Below the pieces are notes generated by a model. That model had not been told where the DNA came from. It worked only from the letters and a program-made list of their open reading frames with translations, and ran no database searches. The position numbers and the translations under genes are program-made. Below are positions 54,712 to 63,095 of a stretch of 64,000 bases of DNA, one piece after another (the stretch's first letter is position 1; each line of letters opens with the position of its first letter). Location: NCBI RefSeq assembly GCF_947503855.1, contig NZ_CANNFF010000010.1, forward strand, positions 1-64,000, written 5' to 3'. The DNA is from an uncultured Polaribacter sp. (GTDB taxonomy: Bacteria > Bacteroidota > Bacteroidia > Flavobacteriales > Flavobacteriaceae).

Positions 54712-56544
54712 ATGAATATTTATATAAAAAGATTAAGCTACTTATTTTTATCACTTACACTTTTATTAGGTGCTTGTGATGCTGAAGAAAGCTTAACAAT
54801 AACAACACCAGATCCTGAATTTGTTTTAAATACACCAGGTATTAGTAACATATTCTTAAATTTTGCTTTGCCAGACAATCCTGCATTTACAATTACTTGG
54901 AGAGATGAGGTTAACACAGGAGCAACTTACAATGTAGAAATGTCTTTAGATGCTGAATTTACAAATCCAATTGCATTGGGTAGTTCAGATAACAATAGTT
55001 TTTCTATGACTGTAAACGAGTTTAATACAGTTTTAAATGATGCTGATGTAAAATCATTCTCAAAAACACCTGTTTTTATGAGATTGAACACAGGTACTCA
55101 AACTTCAAACTCAGTACTTTTTCAAGTATCTAAATTTGCTGTAGAAATGCCATCTATTACTGGTCCAGATGCAGCTGTATCAATCATTTTATCAGATGTA
55201 GACCCAGAATTAGTAGCTACTACTATTACTTGGGATGATCCAGAAATTACGAGTACAAGTACAGTAGATATTACTTACGAATTACAAATGGTAAGTAATG
55301 GAAGTAATTTTGACAATCCTACTATTTTAGGAGAAACAAGTGATTTATCTTTAGAGCTTAAACATGGCGAATTAAACGACGCTTTATTAGCTAATGGAGG
55401 AACAGCTGGAACAGAATCTAAATTTGATTTTAGAATTAAAGCAACTGCTAAGACTGCTTCAGGAGACTTATTTAGAACTTCAGACTTAGTTTCGTTATCA
55501 ATTACACCTTACGATGTAGCCTTACCTCCTGCTCTTTATGTAGTTGGTGCTGGTGCTGTAGATGCTGGTTGGGGATGGACTTCTCCAGTAGAATTACTTT
55601 TACAAGGAAAAAAATGGTCTGGTAATATCAATTTATCTCCAGATAATGGTGGTAACTTTAGATTTTTTACAGATAAAGCTTTAGAGTGGTCTTCACCAAG
55701 CTATAATTTCCCATATTTTACAGATAGAGGTTATACCATAGACAGTAATTTAGTAAACGCAAATGATGGAGATTCTAATTTTCAATTTGTTGGAACTGCT
55801 GGTGCATATTTTATAGAAATAGATACAGAGGCAGAAACAATTACTTTAGGTCCAGCAGTAGTAGGTCCAAACTGTAATTATGATCAACTTTGGGTTGTAG
55901 GTGCTGGTGCTGTAGATGCTGGTTGGGGTTGGTCTAATCCAATTCAAATTAGCTGTACTGGAACAGGAGTTTATGAAGGTAATATCAATTTAACAAATGA
56001 TGCTTTTAGATTTTTCTCTGATAGAACATTAGAATGGAGTTCTCCAAGTTTTAACTTTCCTTATTATGAAAACGAAGGTTATACAATAGACGCTAGATTA
56101 GAGAACGCTGCTGACGGTGATAGTAATTTTAAATTTAATGGAACTCCTGGTGAGTATGGATTAACAATAGACGATGTAAATAAAACAATCACTTTAAGCG
56201 ATCCTATTCAATTATGTGACCTAGACCAATTATGGTTAGTTGGTGCAGGTGTGCCAGATGCTGGTTGGGGATGGGCTTCTCCAGTTGCACTGCCATGTAC
56301 AGGTGCAGGGGTTTATTCTGGTCAAGTAACTTTTGCAAATGATGCCTTTAGATTCTTCACAAATAGAACTTTAGAATGGGGGTCTCCAAGTTATAATTAT
56401 CCTTATTACGAAGGTGAAGGATATACTATAGACGCTAATTTTGAAAATGCGGCTGATGGTGATAGCAACCTTAAGTTTATAGGAACTCCTGGAGCTTATA
56501 CATTAACTATAGATACAGTTAACAAAACAATTACTTTAAATTAA
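54712..56544 (+). CDS. SusF-like lipoprotein with three tandem starch-binding repeats
   Basis: A 610-residue lipoprotein (Cys22 in LLGACD). It has two SusE-type Ig-like domains (about 35-140 and 145-270), then three repeats of about 110 residues (about 274-387, 391-498 and 500-610). Each runs LWxVGAG.(V/A)DAGWGW.sP, FRFF(T/S)(D/N)(K/R).LEW.SPS(Y/F)N(F/Y)P, then GYTID...N..DGDSN..F.GT.G.Y. The aromatic-rich LEWSSPS segment and the VGAG..DAGWGW segment are the probable glucan-binding surfaces. Repeat similarity at protein and DNA level is high, so the expansion is recent. It is the last gene before an internal terminator. Confidence 0.9.
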   Translation: MNIYIKRLSYLFLSLTLLLGACDAEESLTITTPDPEFVLNTPGISNIFLNFALPDNPAFTITWRDEVNTGATYNVEMSLDAEFTNPIALGSSDNNSFSMTVNEFNTVLNDADVKSFSKTPVFMRLNTGTQTSNSVLFQVSKFAVEMPSITGPDAAVSIILSDVDPELVATTITWDDPEITSTSTVDITYELQMVSNGSNFDNPTILGETSDLSLELKHGELNDALLANGGTAGTESKFDFRIKATAKTASGDLFRTSDLVSLSITPYDVALPPALYVVGAGAVDAGWGWTSPVELLLQGKKWSGNINLSPDNGGNFRFFTDKALEWSSPSYNFPYFTDRGYTIDSNLVNANDGDSNFQFVGTAGAYFIEIDTEAETITLGPAVVGPNCNYDQLWVVGAGAVDAGWGWSNPIQISCTGTGVYEGNINLTNDAFRFFSDRTLEWSSPSFNFPYYENEGYTIDARLENAADGDSNFKFNGTPGEYGLTIDDVNKTITLSDPIQLCDLDQLWLVGAGVPDAGWGWASPVALPCTGAGVYSGQVTFANDAFRFFTNRTLEWGSPSYNYPYYEGEGYTIDANFENAADGDSNLKFIGTPGAYTLTIDTVNKTITLN

Positions 56545-56551
56545 AACTTTT

Positions 56552-56589
56552 AAAAAAAGGCTGTGAACAAGTATTCACAGCCTTTTTTT
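56552..56589 (+). terminator. Hairpin terminator after susF, inside the gene series
   Basis: A stem of AAGGCTGTGAA (about 56557-56567) with TTCACAGCCTT (56574-56584), extended by A and T tracts to 16 bp with a 6-nt loop, then a T run. It separates the SusCDEF genes from the secreted amylase gene 18 bp downstream. It probably lowers expression of the downstream genes rather than ending the unit completely (inference). Confidence 0.85.
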
Positions 56590-56606
56590 ATTTAAAAATT
56601 ATAAGT

Positions 56607-59498
56607 ATGATTAAAAAATTACTTTTTTTATTCTTTTTTATATGCTCTTTACTATCAAATGCTCAAGTAAGTTTCAATGTAAGTGCTATTGAAGTTAATG
56701 AACCCGTTACAATTACTGTTGATATTAATAGTACAGCCAGTAATTGTAATGGATTTAGCAACCCTTCAAAAGTATATATGCATTCTGGTATTGGAGACAA
56801 AAACAATGCTTTTGGCTTCAATGTAATTGGTAATTGGGGACAAGATGATGGTATTGGAGAAATGACTTCTAATGGAGATGGTACCTATAGTATTACCATA
56901 ACACCACAAACCTATTATGGCTTAACACAAGCACAAGCAGATAATGCTGCACAAATAGGAATGGTTTTTAGAAATGAAACAGGTTCTCAAGAACTAAAAG
57001 CAACAGGTTGTAAAGATTTTATTTTTCCTGTCGGGAAAGTACAAATTAGTATTACAAACCCAACTTCTGGACAAGTATTAGTTAGTTCTGGAGAAAATTT
57101 AACAGTTTCTGCAACCATTAGTTTTCAAGGTTCTACAACTGTACAAGGATCATTCGAGGTATTTTACAACAATGTATCTGTACAAACAGGAAATTGCGGA
57201 TTCCCTGCTTGTAACGCAACAATTACAAACATTACAGAAAGTGGTATTGTAAAATTTGTAGGTTCACCTCCTGGTTCTACAGAAACTGGTGAAGCTAGTT
57301 TTGAAGTAATAGTTGCTCCAACTGTCGTAGAAGAAACAATGCCTAATGGATTATTAGATGGTATCAACTATAATTCAGATCCTACAAAAGCAACATTAGT
57401 TTTATCTGCTCCTGGTAAAGATTTTATACAAGTTGCTGGTAGTTTTAACAACTACACTCCTACTGCTTCTTATGTAATGAAAAAAGATCCAAGTTCGGGT
57501 AAATTTTGGTTAGAAATTAACGGGTTAACTTCAGGAAAAATAGAAACCTATCAATATTGGGTATATGATCAAACGCCTATTGCTAATTCTCCATCAATTG
57601 TAAAAACTGCAGATCCTTTTTCAACATTGGTTTTATCTCCTTTTGATGATCCCTATATTTCTTCAAATTCATATCCGAATTTACCAACATATCCTGCAGG
57701 ACAAGAAAGAGAAGTTACTGTTTTACAAACAGGACAAACAGCTTACCAATGGCAAGTGGCAAATTTTAATCCTCCTAAAGAAGAAGATTTAGTTGTTTAC
57801 GAAGTTTTGGTTAGAGATTTTGACGCAAATAGAAATTATCAAGATTTAATAGATAGAATAGATTATTTCAAAAACTTAAATATAAATGCCATTCAATTAA
57901 TGCCTGTTATGGAATTTGAAGGAAATGAAAGTTGGGGTTACAACACTTCATTTCACATGGCTTTGGATAAGTTTTATGGAACAGAAGAAAAATTCAAAGA
58001 GTTTATTGATCTATGTCATCAAAATGGAATTGCTGTCATCTTAGATGTTGCCTTAAACCATGCTTTTGGAAGAAACCCAATGGTTAGAATGTGGATGAAT
58101 GATCCAGATAATGATGGTTGGGGAGATCCAAGTAGCGAGAATCCTTATTTTAATCAAACTGCTAGACATAGTTATAATGTTGGTAGCGATTTTAATCATC
58201 AAAGTACATTAACTCAAGAATACACAAAAAGAGTTGTAAAACATTGGATTGAAGATTTTAACATTGATGGTTTTAGATGGGATTTAACAAAAGGTTTTAC
58301 TCAAAATTGTTCTGGTGGTGATGATGGATGTACAAACGGTTACCAACAAGATAGAGTTGATATTTTAAAACAATATGCAGATTATTCTTGGTCTTTAGAC
58401 GCAGAACATTATGTGATTTTTGAGCACTTAGGTGAACAAAACGAAGAAAAAGAATGGGTAAATTATAGATTATCTGAAGGAAAAGGAGTTATGATGTGGG
58501 GTAAAATGACAGATCCTTACAGCCAATTAATCATGGGCTATAGCACAAATTCTAATATTTCTGGAATTGGTCATAAATCTAGATCTCAATTTAATGGCCC
58601 TAGACTTATTGGTTACCCAGAAAGTCATGATGAAGAAAGAATTATGTACAGAGCAGTTAATTTTGGTAACAGCGCAGTTTCTAGTCATGATGTGAAAAAT
58701 TTAAATACAGCATTGTCTAGAATGTCTGCAATAGGTGCTTTTAGTTTAATGGTTCCTGGGCCAAAAATGATTTGGCATTTTGCAGATCTTGGTATGCAAA
58801 ATTCTATTTTTACCTGTGATAATGGTACTGTAAACGAGCCAGGTGGAACTGATGGTGATTGTAAATTAGCCACAAAACCACAACCACAATGGTCAGAAAA
58901 TTGGATTTCGAATACAAATAGAAAGAAAATTTATGATGATTGGGCTAGAATGAATTTATTAAAAATTAATGAACCTGTTTTTGAAGGAGATTATACCATT
59001 ACTTCTGGTTCTTTAACGCCAAGGATTGATATTTTTGATACAAATATTGCCACAACAGCATTAAGAAATGTAATTGTATTAGCAAATTTTGATGTTATTG
59101 CACAAACTGTAAATACTAATTTCCCTTTTGCTGTAGATTGGGTAGATCTTATGGATGTAGAAAACAATTCTACGTATTCTGCAAGCACAATAACATTACA
59201 ACCAGGAGAATTTAAAATTTTTGGTAATCAACCAGCTACGTTATCAAATAAAGGTATCGTTTTAGAAAATACTTCAACTAAATTATATCCAAATCCAACA
59301 TCAAAAGAATTTCATATTTCTAAAAATGTAGAAAGTGTTTCAATTTTTGATATCACTGGCAAAAGAGTAAAAGATTTTACTAAAAATAATATTGAAAATA
59401 ATATATTCTTAGTAAATGATTTAAATAAGGGAATTTATTTTGTGAGAATTCATAATACTAAAAACAACATAGAAACCAAAAAATTAATTATTAACTAA
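56607..59498 (+). CDS. Secreted GH13 alpha-amylase with type IX sorting domain
   Basis: A 963-residue surface or secreted enzyme: signal peptide (1-19), an N-terminal beta domain (about 21-141, with KVYMHSGIGDKNNAFGFNVIGNWGQDDG), an Ig-like domain (about 145-240), a CBM48-like domain (about 262-345; QVAGSFNNYTP), a GH13 barrel (about 395-800) with ILDVALNHAFGRNP (region I), nucleophile Asp559 in IDGFRWDLTKGF, acid/base Glu606 in VIFEHLGEQ and Asp675 in YPESHDEERI, and a C-terminal sorting domain (about 885-963; KLYPNPTSKEFHIS, GIYFVRI). It plays the SusG role: cutting starch at the cell surface. It follows an attenuating terminator. Confidence 0.93.
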   Translation: MIKKLLFLFFFICSLLSNAQVSFNVSAIEVNEPVTITVDINSTASNCNGFSNPSKVYMHSGIGDKNNAFGFNVIGNWGQDDGIGEMTSNGDGTYSITITPQTYYGLTQAQADNAAQIGMVFRNETGSQELKATGCKDFIFPVGKVQISITNPTSGQVLVSSGENLTVSATISFQGSTTVQGSFEVFYNNVSVQTGNCGFPACNATITNITESGIVKFVGSPPGSTETGEASFEVIVAPTVVEETMPNGLLDGINYNSDPTKATLVLSAPGKDFIQVAGSFNNYTPTASYVMKKDPSSGKFWLEINGLTSGKIETYQYWVYDQTPIANSPSIVKTADPFSTLVLSPFDDPYISSNSYPNLPTYPAGQEREVTVLQTGQTAYQWQVANFNPPKEEDLVVYEVLVRDFDANRNYQDLIDRIDYFKNLNINAIQLMPVMEFEGNESWGYNTSFHMALDKFYGTEEKFKEFIDLCHQNGIAVILDVALNHAFGRNPMVRMWMNDPDNDGWGDPSSENPYFNQTARHSYNVGSDFNHQSTLTQEYTKRVVKHWIEDFNIDGFRWDLTKGFTQNCSGGDDGCTNGYQQDRVDILKQYADYSWSLDAEHYVIFEHLGEQNEEKEWVNYRLSEGKGVMMWGKMTDPYSQLIMGYSTNSNISGIGHKSRSQFNGPRLIGYPESHDEERIMYRAVNFGNSAVSSHDVKNLNTALSRMSAIGAFSLMVPGPKMIWHFADLGMQNSIFTCDNGTVNEPGGTDGDCKLATKPQPQWSENWISNTNRKKIYDDWARMNLLKINEPVFEGDYTITSGSLTPRIDIFDTNIATTALRNVIVLANFDVIAQTVNTNFPFAVDWVDLMDVENNSTYSASTITLQPGEFKIFGNQPATLSNKGIVLENTSTKLYPNPTSKEFHISKNVESVSIFDITGKRVKDFTKNNIENNIFLVNDLNKGIYFVRIHNTKNNIETKKLIIN

Positions 59499-59515
59499 TC
59501 TTAAATTAAAAAAAA

Positions 59516-61630
59516 ATGAAAAAAAATTATTTTTTAATGTTCTGCAGTTTGCTTTTAGGATTAACTATGCAAGCACAAGTTTCTTATTCTGGTAATGGAG
59601 ATAGTGGATTTGGTGGAACTGTTGGGGGTTCTACACTTAACATTTCAGATGATGGAACAACAATGACATTTTCATTTTCAAGAGGTGGATCTAACTTGGA
59701 TAATGTTGTGGTCATATATGTTGACTCAAAATCTGGAGGATTTACTAATACGAATTCTTTTAATGACACTGGAGGTGCAGATAGAGTTGCAATTTCCACT
59801 ACTAATGGATCAAGAGATCCAGAAGTGAGTTTTCCTTCTGGATTTACTGCTGACTATGCAATAACTGCTAAAAATGATTTTGCTGGTATTTTTGAACTTC
59901 AAGCAACAGGCAGTCATACTTTTATAGACACAGCCGATTTAACTCCTAACAATGACTCATCTTCTGCAACTCACACTTTTACTATCGATTTTTCGCAAAT
60001 TGGAATAACAAATACAGATAAATTTGATTTTGTTGTAACTTATTGTTCTGGAGATTCATGGCTATCTAATGAAGTTATTGGAGATACGTCAAATATAACT
60101 GCAGGTACAGGAGCTTCTCCTAACCCTGGGCCTGATGGTTCTATTACCTTTTCGGATTCTAAAAGCTACCCAAACACTTGGACAGGAACTGCTACTGAAA
60201 ATAATTATTGGGAGAATCCTGATAACTGGACAGAAGGTGTTCCTACATCAACACATAATGTATATATTCCTTTGGTTACAAATCCACCTGCTACTACTGC
60301 AGCCGTTTCAATAAATAAAGGTATTATTAAATCAGGGGCTTCATTAGTTGTAAATGACGCTTTTACAGGAACTATGACTTACGAGAGAGAACTAGGTACT
60401 GCAAATTGGTATTTAATGTCATCTCCTGTCTCGGGTGTAACTTTCAATGATAGTTTTGTAAGTGCTAACGGAATAGATAGTGGTACAGATAATAACAAAG
60501 GTATTGCAACATACACAACTGCAACAGATAGTTGGAGCTATTTACAAGCTGCTGGATCTATTAGCGCTTCAAATGGACTTGGGTATTCTGTAAAAAGGAG
60601 TACTAGTGGAACTGTTACATTTACTGGGACAGTAAATAATGGCGATATTTCAATTCCTGTAAGTAATACAAACAATGGTTTTAACTTAATTGGAAATCCT
60701 TATTTAACTCATTTTAATGCTGCCTCTTTTATACAACAGAACACTGGAAATTTAGTTTCTGAAACTTTATGGCTTTGGAATCAATCAACAGGTAATTATG
60801 AAACTTATAATATACTATCAGGAATTGTAGTTGCACCAACTCAAGGTTTTTTTGTGAGATCTTCAAATGGTATAAATTTGACTGCTTTATCAGGTGGTCA
60901 GCTTCCAAGTATACCTAGTTACCCAACTTTTCAAAAAACATCAAATACAAAAGTAAAGTTAATGATGAATGATGGTACATCTGATAGATTTGCTAAAATC
61001 TATTACTTAGACAATGTAACCAAAGGTTTTGACAATGGTTTTGATGGTGAAACTTTTAGCGGAATTGAAAATAGCGTGGATGTTTTTACTAATTTAGTAG
61101 CAGATAATCAAGGTAAAAAATACCAAATACAAGCGTTGCCAATTGCTGAAATGGAAACTATGGTTGTACCTATTGGAATAAAAGCTGATGCTGGAAAAGA
61201 AATTACGTTCACATCAGAAAACATCAATTTACCTTCTGGTTTAAAAGTGTTTTTAGAAGATAGAACTACAAATACATTTACACTTTTAGATGAGGCTAAT
61301 AGTAACTATAAAGTTACATTAACAGAAAATACAAACGGTATTGGTCGTTTTTATTTACATACAAAATCATCTACTTTAAGTACGAATGATGTTAGTTTAG
61401 AAAACGTAAGTGTGTATACTGTAAATAAATCTATTTTAAAAATAACTGGTTTATCTCAAGGAAAATCGAATATTAAAGTATTTAATGTATTAGGAAAACA
61501 AGTATTAAATACTTCTTTTCAATCTAATGGTGTGCATGAAGTTTCTTTACCTAATTTATCTACAGGACTATATATAGTTCAGTTAGAAAACGAATCAGGT
61601 AAATTAAGCAAGAAAATAGTTTTAGAATAA
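59516..61630 (+). CDS. Type IX-secreted beta-rich protein of unknown role, alpha-glucan locus
   Basis: A 704-residue exported protein: signal peptide (1-20, MQAQ), an N-terminal beta-sandwich (about 21-205; VSYSGNGDSGFGGTVGGSTLNISDDG) resembling a carbohydrate-binding or cadherin-like fold, a middle region with W.G..(N)...NW(T)EGVPTS (about 215-260) typical of flavobacterial surface proteins, a beta-helical or sandwich stretch (260-610), and a C-terminal sorting domain (about 630-704; VFNVLGKQVLNTSF, GLYIVQLEN). No enzyme motif is found. It is 17 bp after the amylase gene and 28 bp before a small exported peptide gene, so the three are probably co-transcribed. It may bind starch on the cell surface, but this is not shown. 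Confidence 0.78.
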   Translation: MKKNYFLMFCSLLLGLTMQAQVSYSGNGDSGFGGTVGGSTLNISDDGTTMTFSFSRGGSNLDNVVVIYVDSKSGGFTNTNSFNDTGGADRVAISTTNGSRDPEVSFPSGFTADYAITAKNDFAGIFELQATGSHTFIDTADLTPNNDSSSATHTFTIDFSQIGITNTDKFDFVVTYCSGDSWLSNEVIGDTSNITAGTGASPNPGPDGSITFSDSKSYPNTWTGTATENNYWENPDNWTEGVPTSTHNVYIPLVTNPPATTAAVSINKGIIKSGASLVVNDAFTGTMTYERELGTANWYLMSSPVSGVTFNDSFVSANGIDSGTDNNKGIATYTTATDSWSYLQAAGSISASNGLGYSVKRSTSGTVTFTGTVNNGDISIPVSNTNNGFNLIGNPYLTHFNAASFIQQNTGNLVSETLWLWNQSTGNYETYNILSGIVVAPTQGFFVRSSNGINLTALSGGQLPSIPSYPTFQKTSNTKVKLMMNDGTSDRFAKIYYLDNVTKGFDNGFDGETFSGIENSVDVFTNLVADNQGKKYQIQALPIAEMETMVVPIGIKADAGKEITFTSENINLPSGLKVFLEDRTTNTFTLLDEANSNYKVTLTENTNGIGRFYLHTKSSTLSTNDVSLENVSVYTVNKSILKITGLSQGKSNIKVFNVLGKQVLNTSFQSNGVHEVSLPNLSTGLYIVQLENESGKLSKKIVLE

Positions 61631-61658
61631 TCTCGATAATTTTAAATTTAGACACATT

Positions 61659-61838
61659 ATGAAAAATAATATAGAAAATACACAAGATAAAAATCAAGAA
61701 ATAACTCGTAAAGATGCTATTAAAAAAATGGGTAATTACGTAAAATATTCAGCTTTAACTGCATTAGGAACTTATTTAATTTTAAGTCCACAGAAAGCTC
61801 AGGCTCAAAGCCCAGAAGCTCCTGGTACAGGGTTTTAA
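61659..61838 (+). CDS. 59-residue exported small protein ending SPEAPGTGF
   Basis: A short frame with a polar N-terminus (MKNNIENTQDKNQEI), then TRKDAIKKMG, a hydrophobic stretch (about residues 29-47, KYSALTALGTYLIL) and QKAQAQ followed by SPEAPGTGF. TRKDAIKKMG recalls a twin-arginine signal with Arg-Lys in place of Arg-Arg, and AQAQ looks like a signal-peptidase site, which would release a 9-10 residue peptide. I recall similar little proteins beside type IX-secreted proteins in flavobacteria but know of no function. Position (28 bp after the secreted protein, same strand) and codon use support a real gene. Confidence 0.6.
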   Translation: MKNNIENTQDKNQEITRKDAIKKMGNYVKYSALTALGTYLILSPQKAQAQSPEAPGTGF

Positions 61839-61852
61839 TTTTTGAATAAACC

Positions 61853-62391
61853 ACTATGGATTTGAAATCCATAGTTTTAAACAAAAGAATGAAATTCTTT
61901 CATAACATTACTCTAATATCCAGTTGCCTTTTTCTGAATTGGGCTTATCCTTATGATGTTCAAGATATTCCTGAACCATTTCATTACCTTACCAGTACTC
62001 CAAGCTCCATAACCAACAGCCCAAAAATGCCTACCCCAATACTGTTTATTTAAATTGGGAAATTCCTGCTGTAACATTCTTGATGAGCGACCTTTCAGCT
62101 TCTTTACCAAAACACTTATACTCAAAGATGGAGGAAACTCAACATGCATATGGACATGATCCTTGCTTACAACTCCTTTTAATATATGAACATTTTCAGA
62201 ATTACATATTTGGATTAGTAAATCGCGACATCGATTTTGAACATCGCCTCGCAAAACAGCATATCGGTATTTTGTTGCCCGTACAATATGGCAAATCAAA
62301 TTGGTTATCGAATGTGAATTCCTACGATAGTTTGGCATTCTACAAAACTAAAACATTTATAGAAACTAAAGTAACTGCAATAAAATTGCAG
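61853..62391. mobile_element. Decayed IS200/IS605-type insertion
   Basis: The transposase gene is bracketed by hairpins as in IS200-type elements. Downstream of it lies ACTATGGATTT (61853-61863) with AAATCCATAGT (61865-61875); upstream lies CTGCAAT (62375-62381) with ATTGCAG (62385-62391). These elements have no inverted repeats and make no target duplication, so the exact ends are uncertain (roughly 61840-62405). There is no tnpB. The right side joins a truncated GH92 gene. Confidence 0.65.
61908..62338 (-). pseudogene. tnpA: IS200-type Y1 transposase, frameshifted
   Basis: The current frame gives 141 residues (stop at 61913) with all core features: HIVRATKYRYAVLRGD, the HUH motif in KDHVHMHVEFPPSLS, KLKGRSSRMLQQEFP and YWGRHFWAVGYGAWSTG. 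After STGKV the sequence leaves the family pattern. Shifting by one base restores the typical C-terminus NEMVQEYLEHHKDKPNSEK followed by GNWILE and a stop at 61908. A single-base deletion near 61963-61970 therefore removes the C-terminal helix that holds the catalytic tyrosine (QEYL), and the protein should be inactive. A sequencing error is the alternative. Confidence 0.85.
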
Positions 62392-62395
62392 GGTT

Positions 62396-62983
62396 TTAAC
62401 CTTTAACTTGATAATAAATAATATAATCAAGTAATTCATCTCTATGTTCTAAATCAAGGATAACATACTGTGATGAAGTAGACGGAAATTGATATTTATG
62501 AATACCACTTCGTTTAGAAACGGTCAATTCAACATCAATATTGGTATCATCTAAATGTACTTTGTAAAACCCAGGTTCTGCAACTTCATTTTTATGAGAA
62601 AATTTAGATTTGTAGCCTTTATGTCCATCAGCTCCATTATTAAAAACTTGTTTATTGGTTGGCATTAACAAAATATCTCCATAATCAGAAACTCCAGTTC
62701 CACTTATATGTGTATGCGAAAATCCATAAATTTCGTTGTCAGAATAATGATATCCTGAGCATCCATCCCAACCATCAAGCCTTGTATCTGGAGAGAGCTG
62801 GATCATACCAAAAGGCATTGTTGCTCCTGGATAAGTATGCCCATGCCCCCCTGTTCCAATAAAAGGATTTACATAAGAAATTAGGTTTTTATCTTTTTTG
62901 GCAACTTTAATTTCTTCATTAGAATTGCAAGAAATGAATACGAATACACTAAGAAAAAATGAGAAAAATTTAAGTTTCATCAA
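62396..62983 (-). pseudogene. GH92 alpha-mannosidase, N-terminal remnant
   Basis: A 195-codon frame with a lipoprotein signal (MMKLKFFSFFLSVFVFISC, Cys19) and the N-terminal GH92 domain: ISYVNPFIGTGGHGHTYPGATMPFGMIQLSPDTR, YHYSDNEIYGFSHTHISGTG, GFYKVHLDDTNIDVELTVSKRSGIHKYQFP and YVILDLEHRDELLD, given here in parts. Intact GH92 enzymes are about 730-770 residues with the catalytic part in the missing C-terminal domain. Homology ends at about residue 185, exactly where the IS200-type element begins, and the rest of the gene is not found beyond the element. The remnant cannot be an active mannosidase. Confidence 0.85.
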
Positions 62984-63095
62984 AATAGATTATTAAATTC
63001 ATATCAAATATAACAGAAAATGAAAATTAGCCATTATTTTATTCCTTTTTTTAGTAAAGTGCCATTAATTAAACTAATAAAATAAAGAAACTAAA

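Noticed and set aside
61908-61975. Programmed frameshift in the IS200-type transposase
   Set aside because: IS200 transposases are normally read in one frame and no slippery heptamer is evident; a simple deletion is more likely.
62080-62406. Plus-strand frame of 108 codons
   Set aside because: Antisense of the IS200-type transposase; no independent signal.
62407-62431. CTTGAT...ATCAAG palindrome as a regulatory site
   Set aside because: It lies at the junction of the insertion and the broken GH92 gene and may be coding remnant or element end; there is no gene to regulate.
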